Of a stretch of 64,000 bases of DNA, positions 57,486 to 64,000 are shown in pieces. Each line of letters opens with the position of its first letter. Within the stretch, counting starts at the first letter, position 1. The notes beneath the pieces were generated by a model that saw nothing but the letters and a program-made list of their open reading frames with translations, made no database searches and was not told the origin of the DNA. The stretch lies in contig NZ_FXAN01000126.1 of NCBI RefSeq assembly GCF_900176645.1, forward strand, positions 1 through 64,000, given 5' to 3'. The translations under genes and the position numbers were made by a program. This DNA comes from Burkholderia singularis (lineage in GTDB: Bacteria > Pseudomonadota > Gammaproteobacteria > Burkholderiales > Burkholderiaceae).

Positions 57486-58162
57486 TGCGTGGCGTCTCCC
57501 GTTGTGGCCTGAGCCTGCGTGCCGAAAAGCGGGTAGCCGGCCGTGCGCAGCATTCGTGTGAGCGCGATGAGCGGCAGGCCGACAAGCGCGGTCGGGTCGT
57601 CGGAGTCGATCGCGTCGAGCAGCGCGATGCCGAGACCTTCCGATTTCGCGCTGCCCGCCACGTCGTAAGGCGTCTCGGCGTGCAAATAGGCGTCGAGTTC
57701 CATGTCGGATAGCGCCCGGAAGCGCACGCGCGTCACGATGTCGTCGGTTTGCAGCGTGCCGCAGCGGCTGTCGTACAGGCAGAGCGCGCTATGGAATTCG
57801 ACTTCGCGGCCGCGCATCGCCTGCAGTTGCGCGAGCGCGTGTGCATGCGAGCCGGGTTTGCCGATTTGCAGTCCGTCGAAGGTCGCGACCTGGTCGGAGC
57901 CGATGACGAGCACGCCGTCGAAGCCGGTTTGGTCGGCAGGGCCGAGGTGGCTGTCGGCGGCGATGCGTTCAGCGGCGGCGCGCGCCTTGTCGGCGGCGAG
58001 CCGCAAGGCGGTCGCGGATGGCGTCTCGTGCGGGTGCGGCGTTTCGTCGACGGCGGGCGTGACGACATCGAACGGCACGCGCAGGCGTTCAAGGAGCGCT
58101 CGCCGGTAGCGGGAGCTGGAGGCGAGAATCAGCCGCGGCGGGCGGCAAGCGTTATCCGGCAT
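57482..58162 (-). CDS. Maf-family nucleoside triphosphate pyrophosphatase
   Basis: The 226-residue cytoplasmic enzyme begins LILASSSRYRRALLERL, the Maf signature, and has the catalytic DQVA-containing segment (VIGSDQVATF) and PYDVAGSAKSEGLG. Maf proteins hydrolyse non-canonical or modified nucleotides; the YceF-type prefers m7GTP. Sequence alone does not decide which. It is coupled to the methylase gene and divergent from yceD. Confidence 0.9.
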   Translation of the reverse strand: MPDNACRPPRLILASSSRYRRALLERLRVPFDVVTPAVDETPHPHETPSATALRLAADKARAAAERIAADSHLGPADQTGFDGVLVIGSDQVATFDGLQIGKPGSHAHALAQLQAMRGREVEFHSALCLYDSRCGTLQTDDIVTRVRFRALSDMELDAYLHAETPYDVAGSAKSEGLGIALLDAIDSDDPTALVGLPLIALTRMLRTAGYPLFGTQAQATTGDATQ

Positions 58163-58260
58163 GATGTGGTGACTGACTGGGTGTCGATTCTAGGGATCGG
58201 GTGGTGTAGGGCGCCGTCGTGGGCGAGATGCGACAGTATGGACGGCGAGGTCTTAAGTAT

Positions 58261-58289
58261 TTGACTCAAAAAGGTAAAACGGGTATGCT
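58261..58289 (+). promoter_or_regulatory. Sigma70 promoter upstream of yceD-rpmF
   Basis: TTGACT (58261-58266), a 17-bp spacer and TATGCT (58284-58289). It would give a leader of about 150 nt before yceD and is the likely main promoter of the cluster through rpmF and beyond. Confidence 0.75.
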
Positions 58290-58447
58290 CTTGCGCTTTT
58301 CATCGGCAGCGGTCTCGCGAGAATGTCCGGCTGTGCTGCTCCGGGCGTGGCGCGTTTGCCGGGGAAACCGTCGCACCGGCCTGCTCAGCTTACCGGCTGC
58401 GGGCCGATACCGATGATGATACGGATAGATACGGCAGGGGAGCGCTC

Positions 58448-59083
58448 ATGAATCCATCTTCAGGCAAGCCTGCGGTTTCGCTCGATCCGCATGCGATCGA
58501 TCTGTTTGAATTCGCGCGTAGCGCTCGGCAGGCCGCGGGTGCGGTGCCGCTTTCGCAGTTGCCGCGCATGTTAAACGAAGTGCCGGCGGACGCGCCAGAG
58601 CGCGACGCCGCATTCACCTGGCAGGCGGAAGGTTCGACGCAGCCCGAACTGCAGGACGACGGCAGTGAAGGGCCGCAGCCTTATTTGCGGCTCGCGTTGC
58701 ACGGCGCCGCGTGGCTCGAGTGCCAGCGCTGCCTGACGCCGTACCGGCAGGCATTCGATATCGACGTCGTGTACCGGATCGTCGAGACGGAAGAAGAGGC
58801 GGACGAGTTTCCGCTTGATGAGGATGAAGTGGATGTGATCGTCGGCTCGCGCCAATTCGATCTCGTCGACTTGATCGAAGAGGAGTTGCTGCTTTCACTG
58901 CCGATCGTGCCGAAGCACGAAGTCTGTCCGGCGGTACACGAAAGCCTCGCATCGGGCGCGAGCGGTCCTGCGGCCGATGCGGGCGACGATGCGCCCGACG
59001 AAACCGCTGCGGGCGAAAGCGGCCGGCCGAACCCTTTTGCGGCGCTCGAGGCGCTGAAAAAGGGTGGCGGCAATACACATTAG
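58448..59083 (+). CDS. yceD: YceD (DUF177), large rRNA accumulation protein
   Basis: The 211-residue protein has the DUF177 core: ECQRCLTPYRQAFDIDV near 91-107 and FDLVDLIEEELLLSLPIVPKHE near 138-159, with cysteines at CQRC and in HEVCP. In E. coli and plants it is needed for normal 23S rRNA levels. It precedes rpmF, as in other proteobacteria. A non-conserved Gly/Ala/Asp tail follows. Confidence 0.9.
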   Translation: MNPSSGKPAVSLDPHAIDLFEFARSARQAAGAVPLSQLPRMLNEVPADAPERDAAFTWQAEGSTQPELQDDGSEGPQPYLRLALHGAAWLECQRCLTPYRQAFDIDVVYRIVETEEEADEFPLDEDEVDVIVGSRQFDLVDLIEEELLLSLPIVPKHEVCPAVHESLASGASGPAADAGDDAPDETAAGESGRPNPFAALEALKKGGGNTH

Positions 59084-59176
59084 TTGGGGCGCGGGAAGGC
59101 GTGAGGCCGCAGGGCCGGGGTAGTGAAGCGCCGGATCGGGCTGTGTTAGAATCCGGAAAATTTTTAGGAGTTAGTC

Positions 59177-59356
59177 ATGGCAGTTCAGCAAAACAAGAAG
59201 TCGCCGTCCAAGCGCGGCATGCACCGTTCGCACGATTTCCTGACGGCTGCGCCGCTTGCCGTCGAGCCGAGCACGGGTGAAGTGCATCTGCGTCACCACA
59301 TCAGCCCGAACGGCTACTATCGCGGCAAGAAAGTCGTCAAGACGAAGAACGACTAA
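59177..59356 (+). CDS. rpmF: 50S ribosomal protein L32
   Basis: The 59-residue protein begins [20 protein letters not shown], the invariant L32 start, and ends KKVVKTKND. It lacks the zinc-binding cysteines, so it is the cysteine-free form. TTAGGAG precedes ATG 59177. It lies between yceD and plsX in the conserved order. Confidence 0.97.
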   Translation: MAVQQNKKSPSKRGMHRSHDFLTAAPLAVEPSTGEVHLRHHISPNGYYRGKKVVKTKND

Positions 59357-59442
59357 GCGTTTCCGTCTCCGTGGCGCGCGCCTGATGATGATTCGGGCTT
59401 TTCGCGCGACACCCGGTTCGCTTGACACTTTCCTGGCTCAAC

Positions 59443-59472
59443 AAAAAGGCGGCATTCAACTGCCGCTTTTTT
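59443..59472 (+). terminator. Terminator-like hairpin between rpmF and plsX
   Basis: GCGGCA (59449-59454) pairs with TGCCGC (59461-59466) around six bases, preceded by AAAAA and followed by TTTTTT. It ends 24 bp before plsX and probably lowers, rather than ends, transcription into the fatty acid genes. Confidence 0.65.
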
Positions 59473-59495
59473 GTGCCTGAAATTCGTCGCATTCC

Positions 59496-60602
59496 ATGAC
59501 TGTAAAGCTCACAATCGATTGCATGGGAGGCGACCACGGCCCGTCCGTGACCGTTCCCGCTGCAATCAAATTCGTCCGCTCGCATCCCGACGCGCAATTG
59601 CTGCTCGTCGGCGTTGAAAGCGCGATCCGGGCGCAACTGAAGAAACATAAGGCGCTCAACGAGCCGGCGCTGTCCATCGTGCCAGCCACCGAGGTGATCG
59701 CGATGGACGATCCCGTCGAAGTGGCGTTGCGCAAGAAGAAGGATTCTTCTATGCGCGTGGCGCTCAATCACGTGAAGGACGGCGCCGCACAGGCTTGCGT
59801 GTCCGCGGGCAACACGGGCGCGCTGATGGCCGTGTCCCGCTACGTGCTGAAGACGCTGCCCGGCATCGAGCGGCCCGCGATCGCGTTTGCGCTGCCCAAT
59901 CCGACGGGCTACACGATGATGCTCGACCTCGGCGCGAACGTCGATTGCGAGCCGCAGCATCTGCTGCAATTCGCCGAAATGGGGCACGCGCTCGTCGCGG
60001 CGCTCGAAGGCAAGGAACGGCCGACGATCGGTCTGCTCAACATCGGCGAGGAAGTCATCAAGGGGAACGAAACGATCAAGCGCGCGGGCGAGCTGCTGCG
60101 CGCGAGCACGTTGAATTTCCGTGGCAACGTCGAAGGCAATGACATCTTTAAGGGCACGGTCGACGTGATCGTTTGCGACGGTTTTGTCGGCAACGTCGCG
60201 TTGAAGACCTCTGAGGGTCTGGCACAGATGCTTGCCGATTTCATCAAGGAAGAGTTCAGCCGCTCGTGGCTGACCAAGCTGATGGCGATTCTCGCGCTGC
60301 CGGTGCTGATGCGCTTCAAGCGGCGAGTCGATCATCGACAGTACAATGGAGCCGCGCTGCTCGGATTGCGCAGTCTTGTCATCAAGAGTCACGGCTCCGC
60401 GGATGCGCACGCGTTTGAGTGGGCGATCAAACGCGGGTATGATGCCGTCAAAAATGGCGTGCTGGAGCGCCTTTCGCGAGCAATGGCGGAGAATGCCGCG
60501 CCATTGGGCGAAAGTGAACGCGAAGCGAACGGGGCCGGGCCGGCGAGCCCGTCCGCTGGCCAGTCAGCCGAGCCTTCCGCCGCGCTTTCCTCGAAGACAT
60601 GA
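59496..60602 (+). CDS. plsX: Phosphate acyltransferase PlsX
   Basis: PlsX turns acyl-ACP and phosphate into acyl-phosphate for phospholipid synthesis at the membrane surface. The 368-residue product starts [12 protein letters not shown] and contains [12 protein letters not shown] and the [20 protein letters not shown] segment. A Pro/Ser/Ala tail of about 30 residues is not conserved. The stop overlaps fabH by 4 nt. Confidence 0.95.
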   Translation: MTVKLTIDCMGGDHGPSVTVPAAIKFVRSHPDAQLLLVGVESAIRAQLKKHKALNEPALSIVPATEVIAMDDPVEVALRKKKDSSMRVALNHVKDGAAQACVSAGNTGALMAVSRYVLKTLPGIERPAIAFALPNPTGYTMMLDLGANVDCEPQHLLQFAEMGHALVAALEGKERPTIGLLNIGEEVIKGNETIKRAGELLRASTLNFRGNVEGNDIFKGTVDVIVCDGFVGNVALKTSEGLAQMLADFIKEEFSRSWLTKLMAILALPVLMRFKRRVDHRQYNGAALLGLRSLVIKSHGSADAHAFEWAIKRGYDAVKNGVLERLSRAMAENAAPLGESEREANGAGPASPSAGQSAEPSAALSSKT

Positions 60603-61591
60603 TGGCCCAATCGACACTCTATTCCCGCGTGCTCGGCACGGGCAGCTACCTGCCGCCCAACCGGGTCACGAACCAGGATCTCGCCGATCGGCTCGCGAAA
60701 GACGGCATTGAAACGAGCGATGAGTGGATTGTCGCGCGCACCGGCATTCACGCGCGGCATTTCGCCGATTCCAACGTGACGACGAGCGATCTTGCGCTCG
60801 TTGCCGCGCGTCGCGCGATCGAGGCCGCCGATGTCGATCCGCAGTCGATCGACCTCATTGTCGTCGCGACGTCGACCCCCGATTTCGTTTTCCCGAGCAC
60901 CGCGTGTCTGTTGCAGCACAAGCTCGGCATCAAGAACAACGGCGCGGCGTTCGACATCCAGGCCGTATGCTCGGGCTTCGCGTATGCGATTGCGACGGCC
61001 GATAACTTCATCCGTTCGGGTCAGCACCGCACGGCGCTCGTCGTCGGCGCGGAAACGTTCTCGCGCATTCTCGATTTCAAGGACCGCACGACCTGCGTGC
61101 TGTTCGGCGACGGCGCGGGCGCCGTCGTGATGTCCGCGTCCGACGAGCCGGGCATGCTGGGCAGCGCGCTGCATGCGGACGGCAGCTACTCCAGCATTCT
61201 TTGCACGCCGGGCAACGTGAACGGCGGCGTCATCGAGGGCAGCGCTTTCCTGCACATGGACGGCCAGGCCGTGTTCAAGCTCGCGGTGAACGTGCTCGAG
61301 AAGGTGGCGCTCGAAGCGCTGTCGAAGGCGGGGCTTGCGGCCGAGCAGATCGATTGGCTGATTCCGCATCAGGCCAATATCCGTATCATGACGAGTACCT
61401 GCCGCAAGCTCGGCTTGCCACAAGAGCGGATGATCGTGACCGTCGGCGAACATGGCAATACGTCGGCTGCGTCGATTCCGCTCGCGCTCGACGCGGCGAT
61501 TCGCGACGGCCGCATTCAGCGCGGCCAGCACGTGCTGATCGAAGGCGTCGGCGGCGGCTTCACGTGGGGCGCGTCGGTCTTCCGTTATTGA
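60599..61591 (+). CDS. fabH: Beta-ketoacyl-ACP synthase III
   Basis: FabH starts fatty acid synthesis by condensing acetyl-CoA with malonyl-ACP. The 330-residue product has the Cys-His-Asn triad C124 (AVCSGFAYA), H257 (IPHQAN) and N287 (EHGNTSAAS). Translation can begin at 60599 or the next codon. It is coupled to plsX. Confidence 0.96.
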   Translation: MMAQSTLYSRVLGTGSYLPPNRVTNQDLADRLAKDGIETSDEWIVARTGIHARHFADSNVTTSDLALVAARRAIEAADVDPQSIDLIVVATSTPDFVFPSTACLLQHKLGIKNNGAAFDIQAVCSGFAYAIATADNFIRSGQHRTALVVGAETFSRILDFKDRTTCVLFGDGAGAVVMSASDEPGMLGSALHADGSYSSILCTPGNVNGGVIEGSAFLHMDGQAVFKLAVNVLEKVALEALSKAGLAAEQIDWLIPHQANIRIMTSTCRKLGLPQERMIVTVGEHGNTSAASIPLALDAAIRDGRIQRGQHVLIEGVGGGFTWGASVFRY

Positions 61592-61657
61592 CCGGCTCTG
61601 TCTGCTCCCATCCGGCGCGTTTCTCGCGCCGCTCGAATCGATTCAATTAGGGGTGTT

Positions 61658-62590
61658 ATGAAATTTGCATTCGTTTTTCCGGGGCAGGGTTCGCAATCGG
61701 TCGGCATGCTCAATGCATTTGCCGATGTCGCCGTCGTGCGCGAGACGCTCGACGAAGCGTCCGACGCGCTCTCGCAGGATATCGGCAAGCTGATTGCCGA
61801 GGGCCCGGTTGACGAACTCAACCTGACGGCCAATACGCAGCCCGTGATGCTGACGGCCGCATACGCGTGCTACCGTGCGTGGCGGCAGGCGGGCGGTCCT
61901 GCGCCGTCGATCGTCGCGGGGCATAGCCTGGGCGAATATACGGCGCTCGTCGCCGCGGGCGCGATCTCGTTTCGCGACGCGTTGCCGCTCGTGCGCTTTC
62001 GCGCCCAGTCTATGCAGACGGCCGTGCCGGTCGGCGCCGGCGCGATGGCCGCGATTCTCGGGCTCGACGACGACGCGGTGCGCGCGGTATGCGGCGAAGC
62101 GTCGGCGGCGGGCGTCGTCGAGGCAGTGAACTTCAATGCGCCCGCGCAGGTGGTGATCGCGGGCGAGGCGGCCGCCATCGAAAAGGCGTGCGAGATCGCG
62201 AAGGCAAAGGGCGCAAAGCGCGCGCTGCCGCTTGCCGTATCGGCGCCGTTCCATTCTTCGCTGCTCAAGCCTGCGTCGGACCAGTTGCGCGACTACCTCG
62301 CGAACGTCGAGGTGAAGGCGCCACAGATTCCCGTCGTCAACAATATCGATGTCGCCGTGGTGTCGGATCCCGCGGCGATCAAGGATGCGCTGGTGCGCCA
62401 GGCCGCGGGCCCGGTTCGCTGGGTCGAGTGCGTGCGGCACATCGCGGGCGCGGGCGTGAGCCACGTGATCGAATGCGGCCCGGGCAAGGTGCTCACCGGT
62501 TTGACGAAGCGCATCGACGGCAACCTCGTCGGTGCGTCGGTGTTCGATCCGGCGTCGCTCGACGAAGCGCTCAAGCTTGTCGTCGCTTGA
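61658..62590 (+). CDS. fabD: Malonyl-CoA:ACP transacylase
   Basis: FabD loads malonate onto acyl carrier protein. The 310-residue product has FVFPGQGSQSVGM at the start, the nucleophile S90 in GHSLGEYTAL and the base histidine in SAPFHSSLL. A Shine-Dalgarno-like AGGGGTG precedes the ATG. The gap to fabH is 66 nt. Confidence 0.96.
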   Translation: MKFAFVFPGQGSQSVGMLNAFADVAVVRETLDEASDALSQDIGKLIAEGPVDELNLTANTQPVMLTAAYACYRAWRQAGGPAPSIVAGHSLGEYTALVAAGAISFRDALPLVRFRAQSMQTAVPVGAGAMAAILGLDDDAVRAVCGEASAAGVVEAVNFNAPAQVVIAGEAAAIEKACEIAKAKGAKRALPLAVSAPFHSSLLKPASDQLRDYLANVEVKAPQIPVVNNIDVAVVSDPAAIKDALVRQAAGPVRWVECVRHIAGAGVSHVIECGPGKVLTGLTKRIDGNLVGASVFDPASLDEALKLVVA

Positions 62591-62644
62591 TCGCGGGTCA
62601 CGCTCGCAAGCTTGCTGAATTCACCTGAAACACGGAATTTCTGC

Positions 62645-63394
62645 ATGGACAAGATTCTCGATAAACAAGTGGCGATCGTTACCGGCGCGTCGCGCGGGAT
62701 CGGCCGCGCGATCGCGCTCGAGCTTGCACGCCGCGGCGCAAAGGTGATCGGCACCGCGACCACCGAGGCGGGTGCCGCGGGTATTTCCGCCGCGTTCGGC
62801 GAGGCCGGGTTCACGGGCCGGGGCGCCGTGCTGAACGTCAATGACCCGGCGGCGGTCGACGGGCTGATCGACGCGACGCTTGCCGAATTCGGCGCGCTGA
62901 ACATACTCGTCAACAATGCCGGCATCACGCAGGATCAACTTGCGATGCGCATGAAGGACGACGATTGGGACGCCGTGATCGACACCAACCTGAAGGCGGT
63001 GTTCCGTTTGTCGCGCGCGGTGCTGCGCCCGATGATGAAGGCGCGCGGTGGACGAATCGTCAATATCACGTCGGTGGTCGGCTCGGCGGGCAATCCCGGG
63101 CAGATCAATTATGCGGCGGCGAAGGCCGGCGTCGCGGGGATGACTCGCGCGCTCGCGCGCGAAATCGGCAGCCGCGGGATTACCGTGAACTGCGTCGCGC
63201 CGGGTTTCATCGATACCGACATGACGAAGGTGCTGCCGCCGGAACAGCAGGCCGCGCTGAAGACGCAGATTCCGCTCGGCCGCCTAGGCAGCCCGGAGGA
63301 CATCGCACATGCGGTCGCGTTCCTCGCGTCGCCGCAGGCGGGCTACATCACGGGTACGACGCTGCATGTGAACGGCGGCATGTTCATGTCGTAA
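62645..63394 (+). CDS. fabG: 3-oxoacyl-ACP reductase
   Basis: FabG reduces the ketoacyl-ACP intermediate with NADPH. The 249-residue short-chain dehydrogenase has TGASRGIG (13-20), NNAG (90-93) and the catalytic S143, Y156 and K160. ATG at 62645 is chosen; the frame is open from 62612. Confidence 0.96.
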   Translation: MDKILDKQVAIVTGASRGIGRAIALELARRGAKVIGTATTEAGAAGISAAFGEAGFTGRGAVLNVNDPAAVDGLIDATLAEFGALNILVNNAGITQDQLAMRMKDDDWDAVIDTNLKAVFRLSRAVLRPMMKARGGRIVNITSVVGSAGNPGQINYAAAKAGVAGMTRALAREIGSRGITVNCVAPGFIDTDMTKVLPPEQQAALKTQIPLGRLGSPEDIAHAVAFLASPQAGYITGTTLHVNGGMFMS

Positions 63395-63538
63395 CCGAAT
63401 TCGGTTACCATCCGCGCCGTGCATGCGTCAAAGTGCATCCGGCGCTTGTTTGACCGCAAGGCCAGCATGCGTTTTGGCGGGCATCAAACCTGTTAAAATG
63501 CGCGCACTTGTAAATTTGAACTTTCCCTCGGAGGGGTA

Positions 63539-63778
63539 ATGGACAACATCGAACAACGCGTCAAGAAGATCGTCGCCGAGCAGCTTGGCGTCGCCGAAGG
63601 CGAAATCAAGAACGAGGCATCGTTCGTGAACGATCTCGGCGCGGACTCGCTCGACACGGTCGAACTCGTGATGGCGCTCGAAGATGAGTTCGGCATGGAA
63701 ATTCCGGACGAAGAAGCCGAGAAGATCACGACCGTTCAGCAAGCGATCGACTACGCTCGCGCGAACGTCAAGGCGTAA
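63539..63778 (+). CDS. acpP: Acyl carrier protein
   Basis: AcpP carries growing fatty acyl chains on phosphopantetheine. The 79-residue acidic protein begins [20 protein letters not shown] and has the attachment serine S37 in [19 protein letters not shown] precedes the ATG, a strong ribosome site fitting its high expression. Confidence 0.98.
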   Translation: MDNIEQRVKKIVAEQLGVAEGEIKNEASFVNDLGADSLDTVELVMALEDEFGMEIPDEEAEKITTVQQAIDYARANVKA

Positions 63779-63889
63779 CGGTTCGTACCGGATAGGGTAC
63801 GCACCGTCTGCCGATTATTCGCACACGCTGCACGCTCGCTACGCATTGCAATGCGCGAATCGCGTCGGTGGTGCCGCCGGCCGAATAAC

Positions 63890-63938
63890 AGCCACAGGGT
63901 TCGCAGGAGTGGCTCCTGTGGCCACTGTGGCTTTTGTT
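63890..63938 (+). terminator. Attenuator-like double hairpin between acpP and fabF
   Basis: AGCCACAG (63890-63897) pairs with CTGTGGCT (63925-63932), enclosing the smaller stem AGGAG-TGG-CTCCT (63905-63917), and is followed by TTTGTTTTTG. It ends 28 bp before the fabF start and could release most transcripts after acpP. Confidence 0.7.
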
Positions 63939-63965
63939 TTTGTCATCTAATGAAAAGAGGTTACC

Positions 63966-64000
63966 GTGAGCCGTCGTCGTGTTGTCGTTACTGGCCTCGG
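63966..64000 (+). CDS. fabF: Beta-ketoacyl-ACP synthase II, 5' end only
   Basis: The window ends 11 codons into this gene. GTG at 63966 follows AAGAGG, and the start V-S-R-R-R-V-V-V-T-G-L fits FabF, the elongating condensing enzyme that follows acpP in this conserved cluster. The rest lies beyond the right edge. Confidence 0.85.
   Translation, partial: MSRRRVVVTGL

Overview
The window is a 64 kb piece of a high-GC betaproteobacterial chromosome. Gene content, gene order and protein sequences (rpsP-rimM-trmD-rplS, yceD-rpmF-plsX-fabHDG-acpP-fabF, moaA-mobA-moeA, RNase E with a very long tail, metNIQ, etfBA with a DmdC-type acyl-CoA dehydrogenase) fit Burkholderia, most probably the B. pseudomallei group and its large chromosome. 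The species cannot be settled from sequence reading alone. Nearly all of the window is core housekeeping DNA. I see no prophage, insertion sequence, CRISPR array, toxin-antitoxin pair or defence island.

Layout. 1-11.3 kb: cysM, lytic transglycosylase mltB, an HDAC-like deacetylase, a monoglyceride-lipase-like hydrolase, the methionine importer metNIQ, then etfB-etfA and an acyl-CoA dehydrogenase (electron transfer flavoprotein next to a dehydrogenase that can feed it). 11.5-15.3 kb: divergent dadA/lrp across an AT-rich control region, then a radical SAM gene whose promoter carries a LexA-type box, and a TM2 protein. 15.7-20 kb: the ribosomal/tRNA modification operon rpsP-rimM-trmD-rplS, a CoA-pyrophosphatase-type Nudix gene and a CobD/CbiB-family protein. 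20.2-28.3 kb: M48 protease-rsgA-DUF2007 operon, orn, mog-darP, pmbA, folA and thyA. 28.3-39.5 kb: a less conserved stretch with a large DUF6600/FecR-like exported protein, an ArsR regulator, a tiny lipoprotein, an acyl-CoA thioesterase, fumC, a MATE exporter, an S4 protein, an alanine-rich exported protein, an unrecognised 263-residue protein, the N-terminal remnant of an AraC regulator, and creA. 39.6-45.2 kb: two identical tRNA-Asn genes with their own promoter and terminators, ferredoxin fdxA, pncB, a sodium/proton antiporter and rmuC. 45.5-49.3 kb: molybdenum cofactor genes, including a MobA interrupted by about 100 extra residues. 49.6-58.2 kb: rne, divergent rluC-HAD phosphatase-Rieske-sppA, and rsmI-like/maf. 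58.2-64 kb: the fatty acid synthesis cluster, running off the right edge in fabF.

Points of most interest: the LexA-type SOS box over the radical SAM promoter; the long low-complexity insertion in MobA; an exact 28-bp inverted repeat at the left edge; a 49-residue lipoprotein ending in a porin-like strand motif; the broken AraC gene; a possibly leaderless rluC; and a terminator-like element between acpP and fabF. I found no convincing new multi-gene system.
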